NCBI GenBank assembly: GCA_035945515.1
Contig: DASZAE010000324.1
Location: forward strand, 1 to 5,403
Length of the DNA: 5,403 nt
Source: RH2-MAG17b sp035945515
GTDB taxonomy: Bacteria > Acidobacteriota > Terriglobia > UBA7540
Direction of reading: 5' to 3'
Shown: positions 1-5,005 of the stretch, piece after piece
Layout of the letters: every line of letters starts with the position of its first letter
Position numbering within the stretch: position 1 is the first letter of the stretch
Position numbers and translations under genes: made by a program
Notes under the pieces: model-generated
Told to the model about the DNA's origin: nothing
The model's input: only the letters and a program-made list of their open reading frames with translations
Database searches by the model: none

Positions 1-1
1 T

Positions 2-78
2 CTGCGGAAAAATCCATGATGGCCAACAATTCGCAGCGGAAAACAGCGAAAAACAAAAAAATCAGCGTTTTTCCGCAG
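2..78. repeat. Inverted repeat with GCGGAAAA motifs
   Basis: An 11-bp arm CTGCGGAAAAA (2-12) is perfectly complementary to TTTTTCCGCAG (68-78), with 55 nt between. A second direct copy of GCGGAAAA lies at 36-43, and CAGCGAAAAAC at 44-54 can also pair imperfectly with the right arm. The stretch between the arms is A-rich and has no coding potential. It lies downstream of the methyltransferase remnant. It resembles a dispersed intergenic repeat more than a terminator, because the stem is long-range and no T-tract follows. The repeat structure is seen directly; the dispersed nature is inferred. Confidence 0.5.
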
Positions 79-83
79 CCTGT

Positions 84-138
84 AAAGCCGTGGTGCCTTG
101 ATGATCCCTGAGCGGCACGGCTAAAGCCGTGCCCTGAT
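84..138. repeat. Palindromic intergenic repeat, AAAGCCGTGCC type
   Basis: GGCACGGCT (114-122) and AGCCGTGCC (125-133) form a perfect 9-bp stem with a 2-nt loop. A degenerate relative of the right half, TAAAGCCGTGGTGCC (83-97), lies just upstream and is followed by TTGAT, matching the CTGAT after the main hairpin. Repeats of this style are, as far as I recall, scattered through acidobacterial intergenic regions. Functional roles (transcript stabilisation, weak termination) are possible, but nothing here shows them. Confidence 0.55.
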
Positions 139-186
139 ACATCGCCAACCGAAGATGGTAATCACTTATGTCGCTCTGTATAGCTT

Positions 187-206
187 GCCCTGAGTGCAAC
201 GAAGGG
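187..206. repeat. Short CCCTGAG...GAAGGG repeat-like element
   Basis: GCCCTGAGTGCAACGAAGGG has the form of a widespread intergenic repeat in which CCCT and AGGG flank a GAG..CGA core. Its stem is short (4 bp), so it is recognised by resemblance rather than by strong secondary structure. Nothing else was found between it and the end of the methyltransferase remnant at 265. Confidence 0.3.
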
Positions 207-264
207 ATGCCGGCGCTACGCCTAGCGTTACTATGCCCTTTTGCAGCACCCTACCGCAACTTCA

Positions 265-546
265 TTACCCGCTTCCAAACAGGTCCGACTGGCTGGCGGC
301 GTTTTTGCTTTGGCGTTCCGCTTTTCTGAAGGTTTCGATGCGATGCCGGGGGAAACGCAGTTGCTTCCCATCCAGCAATTCTTCGATGGTGAGGATTTGG
401 AGCCGGGGATATTGTTCGGGAAAGTTTTCTGATTTATAAAAGCCCGCTGAAGCGGCTTCGGTGAGCATGGGCTTGGTGGGTTCACGTAGGGTAAGCAACG
501 CGCCGATGGCCGCTTTCTCACGTTCGAGAACGCCTTTCAAATCGCG
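265..546 (-). pseudogene. C-terminal remnant of a site-specific DNA methyltransferase
   Basis: Reading from 546 down to the TAA at 265-267, the protein runs R-D-L-K-G-V-L-E-R-E-K-A-A-I-G, then EPTKPM, TEAASAGFYKS, YPRLQILTIEELLDG, and a basic tail ending DLFGSG. From family knowledge, this is the C-terminal end of the large DPPY/F-type DNA (N4/N6) methyltransferases found as solitary enzymes or in type III-like systems. A TAG stop (547-549) lies two codons before the homologous part begins, so the gene is cut. The only usable start is TTG at 540, which overlaps the stop of the DUF5131 gene as TTGA; the 91-residue fragment could therefore be translated by coupling. It has neither the catalytic nor the AdoMet-binding motif and cannot methylate alone. 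It belongs with the N-terminal remnant at 2083-2265. Family assignment is fairly sure; expression is unknown. Confidence 0.8.
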
Positions 547-1253
547 CTACGGGGCCTTTCATCCCAAGTGCGCCCATCAAGCATCCGTCCGGTTCTACTT
601 TTAAATGGTCCACCCCACTGCTTGAAGAAAAAAGGAATCGACGCTCTGGCGCATTGGTCGCGGATTTCGCGGACCCAGTCGGGGTCGATAGGCCTTGCTC
701 CCGGTCCCGATTCTCCGCCAACGATTACCCAGTTGATCCCTGCAAGATTCAGATTTGACAAGGGGCCAAGCAGCGGCTCAAGGGAAAGAAACTTAACGTG
801 CGCTTCGGTCCGACGCAAATCATCAATGCGAAATCTGTATTTGTTATTTTCTACGCTGACCCCCATCCATATATGCGGGGCCCACTCGAGATGTTGATCG
901 GTTTGCCGGAGTCTTTCTGATCGCTTCGTTAGAATCTGGTACTGGTGCCAATCAGCTTCGTGCATCACTCTAAACACTTGTTGGATGTACGTTAGCGGGA
1001 CATCAGTATGGAAAAGATCACTCATCGAGTTAACAAAAATATAGCGGCCTTGCCGCCACCGGAGCGGAATGTTCAGCGCATGTTCATGCAAAGTGGTTTT
1101 GAAACCATTAGCATAGTTGGGCTGACCCATTGCTTGGAGCCGTTTTGCCATTCGCGCAGCATAACAGTGCTTGCACCCGGGGCTGATCTTGTCGCAGCCG
1201 CTGACTGGGTTCCAAGTTGCATCAGTCCATTCGATATGAGATCCGTTGGCCAC
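537..1253 (-). CDS. DUF5131 / phage Gp37-Gp68 family protein with a three-Cys motif
   Basis: A 238-residue protein of the DUF5131 (phage Gp37/Gp68) family, complete at both ends. It starts W-T-D-A-T-W-N-P-V-S-G-C, and the cysteines are Cys20, Cys27 and Cys30 in a C-x6-C-x2-C array followed by Tyr-Ala. Other family-like blocks are VNSMSDLFH (74-82), LTKRSERL (108-115), WMGVSVEN (129-136), LSLEPLLG (156-163), WVIVGGESG (175-183) and FFFKQWGG (208-215); the tail TGRMLDGRTWDE is also typical. The Cys spacing recalls radical-SAM iron-sulfur binding and the blocks suit a TIM-barrel-like fold, but the substrate is unknown. The GTG start (1253-1251) shares one base with the TAG stop of tcmP, so the two genes are cotranscribed and probably translationally coupled. 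The TGA stop (539-537) overlaps the TTG of the methyltransferase remnant. The last four residues (R-S-A-I) may read into junction sequence. Family call is firm; function is not. Confidence 0.88.
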   Translation of the reverse strand: MANGSHIEWTDATWNPVSGCDKISPGCKHCYAARMAKRLQAMGQPNYANGFKTTLHEHALNIPLRWRQGRYIFVNSMSDLFHTDVPLTYIQQVFRVMHEADWHQYQILTKRSERLRQTDQHLEWAPHIWMGVSVENNKYRFRIDDLRRTEAHVKFLSLEPLLGPLSNLNLAGINWVIVGGESGPGARPIDPDWVREIRDQCARASIPFFFKQWGGPFKSRTGRMLDGRTWDERPRSAI

Positions 1254-2086
1254 TAAATTTTTCCTTGATTCCGGTACTTTTCAAAAATATGCTCGACGAT
1301 CTTATTTCCCGTTTTGTTCGGAGACGCAAAAAACAGGTAATACACCGTGGCTCCTTTAGTGTTTTGCATCGGCAATGGCTTGGGAACATACTTGAACCCT
1401 GCGACGTCCAGGAGTTTTTGTCGATATCCCTCTGCAAGCACTTCATTTCCACGATCAACTTTCTCATCCTCTCCGAAAAGGTTGCCGCTGCTGCCATACA
1501 TGAGTTTTCGCCAGGAATCATCGCCCCAGAAACGATTCATTCGATCAATCTGTGCGGACTCAGCCTTCTCTGGATTTTTTCTGAGGATGTTCATGTTCAT
1601 ATCCATAACCATGAAGTTCAGGAAAATTTCAATTGATTTCATTTGGCCGGCTTGATAGACAACTCTCCATTCAAGGTCGATATTGTACGGATCGATGAGG
1701 CATAGCGCCCGCGCATAATCTTCGTATCTGGCGCGCGAGAAAACATCTTTTGGCAAAATGGCATTGCAGTCCCCGGGATGGGTGAAAACGTTCGATTGCC
1801 CACCAACCAAGTCGTTCAATTGCGCGACCCTATTCTTGTCGGCGTCGATAAAATGGAACTCCGTGAAAGGAGGCTGAACGAGAAGTGCGTTCAACGGACT
1901 TCCGTTAACGTAATTTCCCGACTGACGAGATAGATGAATACCCGGTCCGGCAAAGGCGTCGATATAAATGTGCCTCCTAATTGTTGGCTGTTTGGATATA
2001 ATCTTGGAATACTCGCTTGCATAAGCCCTGACTATTTCAAGCTTGATCTCGGACCAAATTCCCACCTCGTCCAATTTGGTTTTCAT
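1253..2086 (-). CDS. tcmP: Three-Cys-motif partner protein TcmP
   Basis: A 277-residue protein matching the TcmP family, named for its regular pairing with three-Cys-motif (DUF5131-type) proteins; that partner follows immediately here. Motifs recall a class I AdoMet-dependent methyltransferase: YIDAFAGPG (41-49) as a motif I-like glycine loop, FIDAD (79-83) as an acidic motif II-like strand end, GDCN (105-108) and LIDPYNIDLEW (130-140) as a motif IV-like DPY. A hydrophobic FLNFMVMDMNMN (155-166) and YYLFFASPNKTG (249-260) complete the core. No signal peptide or membrane segment is visible. The ATG (2086-2084) overlaps the stop of the truncated methyltransferase remnant as ATGA. No strong Shine-Dalgarno precedes it, so it depends either on coupling to the remnant or on a near-leaderless mRNA from the promoter proposed at 2097-2125. 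Base composition is lower in GC than recJ: two hand-counted 60-bp lines gave 40% and 50%, against 68% and 58% for two recJ lines. This suits horizontal acquisition. Catalytic activity is inferred only. Confidence 0.88.
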   Translation of the reverse strand: MKTKLDEVGIWSEIKLEIVRAYASEYSKIISKQPTIRRHIYIDAFAGPGIHLSRQSGNYVNGSPLNALLVQPPFTEFHFIDADKNRVAQLNDLVGGQSNVFTHPGDCNAILPKDVFSRARYEDYARALCLIDPYNIDLEWRVVYQAGQMKSIEIFLNFMVMDMNMNILRKNPEKAESAQIDRMNRFWGDDSWRKLMYGSSGNLFGEDEKVDRGNEVLAEGYRQKLLDVAGFKYVPKPLPMQNTKGATVYYLFFASPNKTGNKIVEHIFEKYRNQGKI

Positions 2087-2096
2087 TTAGAAGTCC

Positions 2097-2125
2097 ATTC
2101 TATAGCGAAAATAAAGCGAAAACAA
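2097..2125 (-). promoter_or_regulatory. Putative sigma-70-type promoter of the tcmP-DUF5131 cassette
   Basis: On the minus strand TTGTTT (2125-2120) is followed after 17 nt by TAGAAT (2102-2097), a five-of-six match to the -10 consensus with a weak -35. An overlapping TATAGA (2104-2099) is an alternative -10. Transcription would begin around 2090, only a few bases before the tcmP ATG at 2086, giving a nearly leaderless message. Position and lack of a strong ribosome site support this, but it was identified by eye only. Confidence 0.4.
2101..2122. repeat. 11-bp tandem repeat inside the tcmP promoter
   Basis: Two head-to-tail copies, TATAGCGAAAA (2101-2111) and TAAAGCGAAAA (2112-2122), differ at one base. 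They fall within the spacer and -10 region of the proposed tcmP promoter, where a bound protein would block RNA polymerase. One copy per helical turn is compatible with an operator; no regulator gene is visible in the window. Confidence 0.5.
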
Positions 2126-2370
2126 GAATTTTTGAAAAGCACGTTGTAATTGGCGTTGGAGTTGAACGGCGGGTCAAGGTAAATGAGATCGACGGATTCC
2201 GAAGGCACGCTGGCCCGCAGCACTTCCAGGTTATCGCCAAAGTAGAGCGTGTTTTTCCAGTCCAAGTTCCCTCGCTTTCGTCAGCCGTCATCCTAAGGCA
2301 GGGTTATAGCCGGAAGCAATGGGTTTCTCCGCATGATTGAGGATTGCGCCTTATGGCGGCAATGCTTGCT

Positions 2371-2500
2371 GTAGCGCAGGGTTCGTTTTTTAACCCTGCG
2401 GCCTTTCATTGATCCGAGCGGCAAGCCGCAGAGTTTTAAAAGCAAAACTCTGCGCTACAAAAGCCGGTAGCGCGACCTGTATTTTTCGGGTCCGCAGCTT
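2371..2500. repeat. Cluster of three REP-like hairpin units (GTAGCGCAG...CTGCGGC)
   Basis: Unit A (2371-2404, plus orientation) has a 9-bp stem CGCAGGGTT / AACCCTGCG (2375-2383, 2392-2400). Unit B (2425-2457, minus orientation) has a 10-bp stem GCAGAGTTTT / AAAACTCTGC (2428-2437, 2444-2453). Both start GTAGCGCAG and end CTGCGGC when aligned. Unit C (2467-2500, plus) is degenerate: GTAGCGCG, a bulged GCGACC/GGTCCGC stem, then CGCAGCTT. The 2266-2622 stretch holds no convincing gene; apart from this cluster and the promoter at 2517-2545 I see nothing in it. The units lie between divergently transcribed genes and so do not terminate either. Confidence 0.6.
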
Positions 2501-2516
2501 GTACCTAGCCGCGCCT

Positions 2517-2545
2517 TTGACAAACAGCGCGCACATTGGTAGAGT
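2517..2545 (+). promoter_or_regulatory. Sigma-70-type promoter of the cold-shock gene
   Basis: A perfect -35 TTGACA (2517-2522), a 17-nt spacer and -10 TAGAGT (2540-2545, four of six matches). The predicted start near 2552 gives a leader of about 90 nt before the ATG at 2641. A long leader is common for cold-shock mRNAs, which use it for temperature-dependent folding, but no specific structure is demonstrated here. Confidence 0.6.
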
Positions 2546-2627
2546 CCAATTAGCGTTGAAGAGGCCCTCACTCGAAAACCATAGCATCATCCGTTCACGA
2601 TTGCGGAGGCTGTCCCTCTCTAATGCC

Positions 2628-2635
2628 AGAAGAGG
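2628..2635 (+). promoter_or_regulatory. Ribosome binding site that sets the cold-shock protein start
   Basis: AGAAGAGG ends five bases before the ATG at 2641. The alternative in-frame ATG at 2623 has its nearest purine-rich stretch (GGAGG, 2605-2609) 13 bases away, too far for good pairing, and would add six residues not expected of the domain. The 2641 start is therefore preferred. Confidence 0.7.
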
Positions 2636-2640
2636 CTATC

Positions 2641-2841
2641 ATGGAAGGCACCATCAAAAGATTGATTCGCGATCGCGGATTTGGATTCCTCAGGACCGAC
2701 GACGGCCAGGAGGTTTTTTTCCATCGCAGCGCCCTTGAAAATCTGGATTTTGACGGGTTGCGCGAAGGCGAGAAAGTAGAGTTTGAATTGGAACGCGGCA
2801 ACAAAGGGCTCCGCGCGATTCGCGTGCGCGGCCACGCGTGA
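2641..2841 (+). CDS. Cold-shock domain protein (CspA-like)
   Basis: A 66-residue single-domain protein of the usual CspA-family size. It starts M-E-G-T-I-K-R-L and carries the RNP1-like motif RGFGFL (residues 12-17) and the RNP2-like motif VFFHRSAL, the aromatic nucleic-acid-binding surface of the five-stranded OB fold. The C-terminal half (GEKVEFELERGNKGLRA) matches the conserved last strands; the tail RVRGHA is basic. The protein would bind single-stranded RNA or DNA in the cytoplasm and act as an RNA chaperone, antiterminator or growth-phase regulator. It is expressed from its own promoter at 2517-2545 with a ~90-nt leader, and is separated from recJ by about 100 bp. RNP1 has Arg in place of the common Lys, which is conservative. 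Which csp paralogue it is cannot be told, so no symbol is given. Confidence 0.93.
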   Translation: MEGTIKRLIRDRGFGFLRTDDGQEVFFHRSALENLDFDGLREGEKVEFELERGNKGLRAIRVRGHA

Positions 2842-2892
2842 GTTTTCATCTTTGCTCCTGCCTCTTGTGTGTACTAACGCCCGGCGGCGTGT

Positions 2893-2919
2893 CCCAGGGT
2901 CTTGCCCATGTACCCTGGG
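2893..2919 (+). terminator. Hairpin between the cold-shock gene and recJ
   Basis: CCCAGGGT (2893-2900) and ACCCTGGG (2912-2919) form a perfect 8-bp GC-rich stem with an 11-nt loop. It lies 51 bp after the cold-shock stop and 21 bp before the recJ ATG. No T-run follows (CCTCATTTATCC), so intrinsic termination would be weak; it could instead attenuate recJ or simply be a repeat. No clear recJ promoter was found between 2842 and 2940. Confidence 0.35.
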
Positions 2920-2940
2920 CCTCATTTATCCTTGACTTTG

Positions 2941-4653
2941 ATGCGTTGGTTGATCCCTCACGAAAACCTTGAACTGGCCAGCCGCTTTACGCGCGAGCTC
3001 GGCGTGCCGCCGTTAGTTGGGCGGTTGCTCGCGGGGCGCGGCTTCACGGACCTCGATCAGGCCACCCGATTTCTCAATCCGCAATTAGATCATTTGCACG
3101 ACCCTTTCCTGATGCAGGACATGGCCGCCGCTGTAGCCCGCCTCAAACGAGCCATTGACCTTAAAGAAAAAATCCTGATCTACGGCGATTATGACGTAGA
3201 CGGCACGATGGCCGTAGTCGTCTTACTGACGGCGCTCGAAAGCCTTGGCGCCTGCGTTGAATCGTACATTCCCGACCGTCTTACGGATGGCTATGGAATG
3301 CAGGCGCGAGTGGTCGAGCAGGCTGCTCAGGCCGGAGCGCGGGTGATTGTGAGCGTCGATACGGGAATCCGCGAGCATGAGGTTTTGCGGCGCATGAAAG
3401 AATTAGGCATCGACGGAATCGTTACCGACCATCACTTGCCCGAAGACTCGCTGCCCGAAGCGCGCGCCATTCTCAATCCTCATCGGGCGGACTGCGCTTA
3501 TCCCGAGAAGAACCTTTCCGGCGTGGGCGTCGCCTTCAAACTGGCGCAGGCGCTGCTCCCGCCCGGTGTTTCCCAAGCCGTAATGCGGTCTTATCTCAAG
3601 TTGGTTGCCATTGGATCCATCGCAGACGTGGTGCCGCTGACCGGCGAAAACAGAGCGATTGCGCACTTCGGCTTAGCGGGCCTTACCGAGTCTGCGCTGT
3701 CTGCGCCAGCGGCAGCCTCTGGACGCGCTGGGATTTCGGCGCTTCTCGCTGTTGCGGGATTGCAGGGACAAAAAGTTACCGCGGGCGATGTGGCCTTCCG
3801 CATTGCTCCGCGGCTGAACGCAGCCGGGAGGATGGAAAGCGCGCGCAGAGTGATCGACCTCTTCCGAACGCCAGCCCACGAAGGGGCCCATGAGATTGCA
3901 ATGGGGCTTGATGAATTAAACCGGGCGCGGCAGAGGATGGAAGACGAAATGATCTGCGCGGTGCAAGAACAAATGAAGGCCCAGCCGGAAAAGTCGGCGC
4001 GCACGACGCTCCTTTTTGCGGGCGAGGGCTGGCATCGCGGCGTGATCGGGATCGTCGCTCAGCGCGTGGTGGATCTCTTCTACCGTCCGGCTTTAGTGCT
4101 GTCGGCGCAAGACGGCATGGCGCACGGTTCCGGCCGCTCGATTCGCGGTTTTCATTTGCTGAATGCTCTCACTCAATCACGCAGTTTACTGACCCGTTTT
4201 GGCGGCCATGCGCAGGCTGCCGGTTTTTCCTTGCCCGTTTCGCGCATCCAACAACTTGAGGAGGAATTTGAGCGTTGTGCGCGCTCGGTGCTCCGCCCGG
4301 CCGATCTTGAGCCTCAGTTACGGGTGGATGCCGCGATCAACCTGGGCGATCTCACGGAGGATTTGTGCGCTGGACTCAAGCGATTAGAACCGTTTGGGTG
4401 CGGGAACCCTACCCCCGTGTTTGCCGCTGAGGGGGATCTGGTCTCGCCGCCGCGCATTCTGAAAGAAAAACATCTTAAGCTATGTGTTAAAGGACCCGGC
4501 AGAAGTTTTGACGCGATTGGATGGAGGATGGCATCTCACGCCGCGACACTGGCGGGAACGAAGCGCGTGGCCTTGGCATTCAGCGTGTCTGAAAACACTT
4601 TCCAGGGATGCACGGATATGCAACTGGTGCTGAAAGATATTCGCCCGGCGTGA
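2941..4653 (+). CDS. recJ: Single-stranded-DNA-specific exonuclease RecJ
   Basis: A 570-residue, full-length RecJ, the cytoplasmic 5'-to-3' single-strand DNA exonuclease used in RecF-pathway recombination, mismatch repair and base-excision repair. The DHH domain shows YGDYDVDG (81-88), SVDTGI (138-143), VTDHH (161-165), GVGVAFK (194-200), Asp229 in IADVVPL and RIAPRLNAAGRM (287-298); these Asp and His residues bind the two catalytic metals. The DHHA1 domain has GWHRGVIGIVAQR (363-375), HGSGRS (395-400) and GGHAQAAGF (421-429). The C-terminal OB-fold part includes LEPFGCGNPTPVF (482-494). No key residue is missing. The ATG at 2941 gives the normal start M-R-W-L-I-P; a TTG at 2902 would add 13 residues read across the hairpin and is unlikely. 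No clear Shine-Dalgarno precedes 2941, so translation may be modest. An lptC-like gene follows on the same strand after a repeat-filled gap of 432 bp, so cotranscription is uncertain. Confidence 0.97.
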   Translation: MRWLIPHENLELASRFTRELGVPPLVGRLLAGRGFTDLDQATRFLNPQLDHLHDPFLMQDMAAAVARLKRAIDLKEKILIYGDYDVDGTMAVVVLLTALESLGACVESYIPDRLTDGYGMQARVVEQAAQAGARVIVSVDTGIREHEVLRRMKELGIDGIVTDHHLPEDSLPEARAILNPHRADCAYPEKNLSGVGVAFKLAQALLPPGVSQAVMRSYLKLVAIGSIADVVPLTGENRAIAHFGLAGLTESALSAPAAASGRAGISALLAVAGLQGQKVTAGDVAFRIAPRLNAAGRMESARRVIDLFRTPAHEGAHEIAMGLDELNRARQRMEDEMICAVQEQMKAQPEKSARTTLLFAGEGWHRGVIGIVAQRVVDLFYRPALVLSAQDGMAHGSGRSIRGFHLLNALTQSRSLLTRFGGHAQAAGFSLPVSRIQQLEEEFERCARSVLRPADLEPQLRVDAAINLGDLTEDLCAGLKRLEPFGCGNPTPVFAAEGDLVSPPRILKEKHLKLCVKGPGRSFDAIGWRMASHAATLAGTKRVALAFSVSENTFQGCTDMQLVLKDIRPA

Positions 4654-4713
4654 AAAACAAGAGACCAGGGGCGAGGGACAATGATTCGGCAGGAAAATGG
4701 TCGGACGCGCATT

Positions 4714-4769
4714 CCCCCTCACCCGGCCCGCTACGCGGTCCACCCTCTCCCCCGCTTCGGGGGAGAGGG
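4714..4769. repeat. REP-like repeat, left copy (CCCTCACCCGG / CCCTCTCCC type)
   Basis: CCCCTCACCCGG (4715-4726), GCTACGC (4730-4736) and CACCCTCTCCC (4741-4751) run into an 11-bp perfect hairpin, CCCTCTCCCCC (4743-4753) and GGGGGAGAGGG (4759-4769) with loop GCTTC. This composite repeat is very common in intergenic DNA of several phyla. Its inverted partner is at 5006-5050. Six T residues (4784-4789) follow about 15 nt after the hairpin, so weak termination of recJ is possible. Confidence 0.7.
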
Positions 4770-4835
4770 ATATTATCTAATTATTTTTTCTCGCCCTTAT
4801 CGCCAGAAGGTGAAATTAAAGGAAGGGCATAACCT

Positions 4836-4854
4836 TCTCCTGCTTTGCGGGAGA
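4836..4854. repeat. Imperfect hairpin related to the GGGAGAGG repeats
   Basis: TCTCCTGC (4836-4843) pairs with GCGGGAGA (4847-4854) around a TTT loop, with one G-T wobble. The arm GCGGGAGAGG resembles the neighbouring repeats, so it looks like a decayed third unit. GCCCTT (4794-4799) and AAGGGC (4824-4829) form another short inverted pair just upstream. Confidence 0.4.
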
Positions 4855-4901
4855 GGATTGTTATCCCTTTCCCTTATTTTATATCCCTCTCCCTCCGGGA
4901 G

Positions 4902-5005
4902 TCTGTGGGACAACTAACTTTGCCGACGAAGAATCAATAAGTTACAAGGGTTGCTTCATCCGTAAGTTGTTGATTCTAGGTTCGACCTCCGAGTTGTCCC
5001 ACAGA
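4902..5005. mobile_element. MITE-like element, 104 bp, inside a REP hairpin
   Basis: Terminal inverted repeats TCTGTGGGACAACT (4902-4915) and AGTTGTCCCACAGA (4992-5005) match over 14 bp. The element is flanked on both sides by CTCCCTCCGGGAG (4889-4901 and 5006-5018), an exact 13-bp direct repeat. Deleting the element and one copy restores CCCTCTCCC-TCC-GGGAGAGGG, the intact hairpin of the host repeat, which strongly suggests insertion. A second, inner inverted repeat (4930-4945 with 4962-4977, 14 of 16 matches) makes the element able to fold into one long hairpin. It encodes no protein and would need a transposase supplied in trans. The insertion sequence family was not identified. Confidence 0.65.

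Larger units (their letters stand above)
547..2131 (-). other. Gene cassette (tcmP plus DUF5131) replacing the core of a methyltransferase gene
   Basis: The stretch between the two methyltransferase remnants holds only the tcmP and DUF5131 genes, both on the minus strand, and about 45 bp of upstream DNA. Homology to the methyltransferase stops after N-Y-N-V-L-F-K (about 2131) and resumes at R-D-L-K-G-V (546). The missing middle, probably 300 residues or more by comparison with the family, was lost rather than displaced, so this is a replacement and not a simple insertion. No transposase, integrase, reverse transcriptase, terminal inverted repeats or target duplication were seen at the edges. 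Exact edges are uncertain by about 10 bp. Confidence 0.65.
2083..2265 (-). pseudogene. N-terminal remnant of a site-specific DNA methyltransferase
   Basis: Residues 2-45 read D-W-K-N-T-L-Y-F-G-D-N-L-E-V-L-R, then VDLIYLDPPFNSNANYNVLFK. They hold the catalytic motif IV DPPF (31-34), which lies near the N-terminus in beta-type amino-methyltransferases of DNA. After Lys45 the sequence becomes N-S-C-F-R-F and stops at residue 60, where the family would continue into the target-recognition and AdoMet-binding (DPFxGxG) parts. The start is TTG (2265-2263), preceded by GAGGG with AAC between; an in-frame TGA lies six codons upstream. An ATG at 2291, one frame off, could join this protein if one base were restored, suggesting an added start-region frameshift (see findings). 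The stop overlaps the tcmP start, so the remnant may now act as a leader ORF. Same gene as the remnant at 265-546. Confidence 0.82.

Noticed and set aside
1217..1655. Plus-strand open frames of 139 and 102 residues opposite tcmP
   Set aside because: They lie antisense to a well-recognised protein family, show no known motifs and have low-complexity, shadow-like composition.
2101..2122. CRISPR-like or phase-variable repeat tract
   Set aside because: Only two adjacent 11-bp copies without spacers; too few units for a CRISPR array or slippage tract.
547..2131. Intron or intein interrupting the methyltransferase
   Set aside because: The two flanks do not add up to a full methyltransferase, no reverse transcriptase, homing endonuclease or splicing motifs are present, and two standard genes fill the gap.
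2100..2291. 63-residue ATG frame at the methyltransferase start
   Set aside because: Its translation beyond the first eight codons is the out-of-frame version of the conserved methyltransferase N-terminus. It is kept only as evidence for a possible frameshift.
2409..2738. Plus-strand open frame of 109 residues across the repeat cluster and cold-shock start
   Set aside because: It runs through hairpin repeats and the promoter and ends inside the cold-shock gene in another frame. No ribosome site or family resemblance was seen.
2902..2940. Earlier TTG start for RecJ at 2902
   Set aside because: The extra 13 residues are encoded by the right arm and loop of a hairpin and do not resemble RecJ N-termini; M-R-W-L-I-P at 2941 is the usual start.
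3591..4004. Minus-strand open frame of 137 residues opposite recJ
   Set aside because: It overlaps intact catalytic and linker parts of RecJ; the Ser/Ala-rich translation is typical of an antisense shadow in GC-rich DNA.
4681..4917. Small plus-strand frames in the recJ-lptC gap
   Set aside because: Their translations come from CCCTCTCCC and CCCTCACCC repeats and the mobile element edge, with no ribosome site or protein family resemblance.
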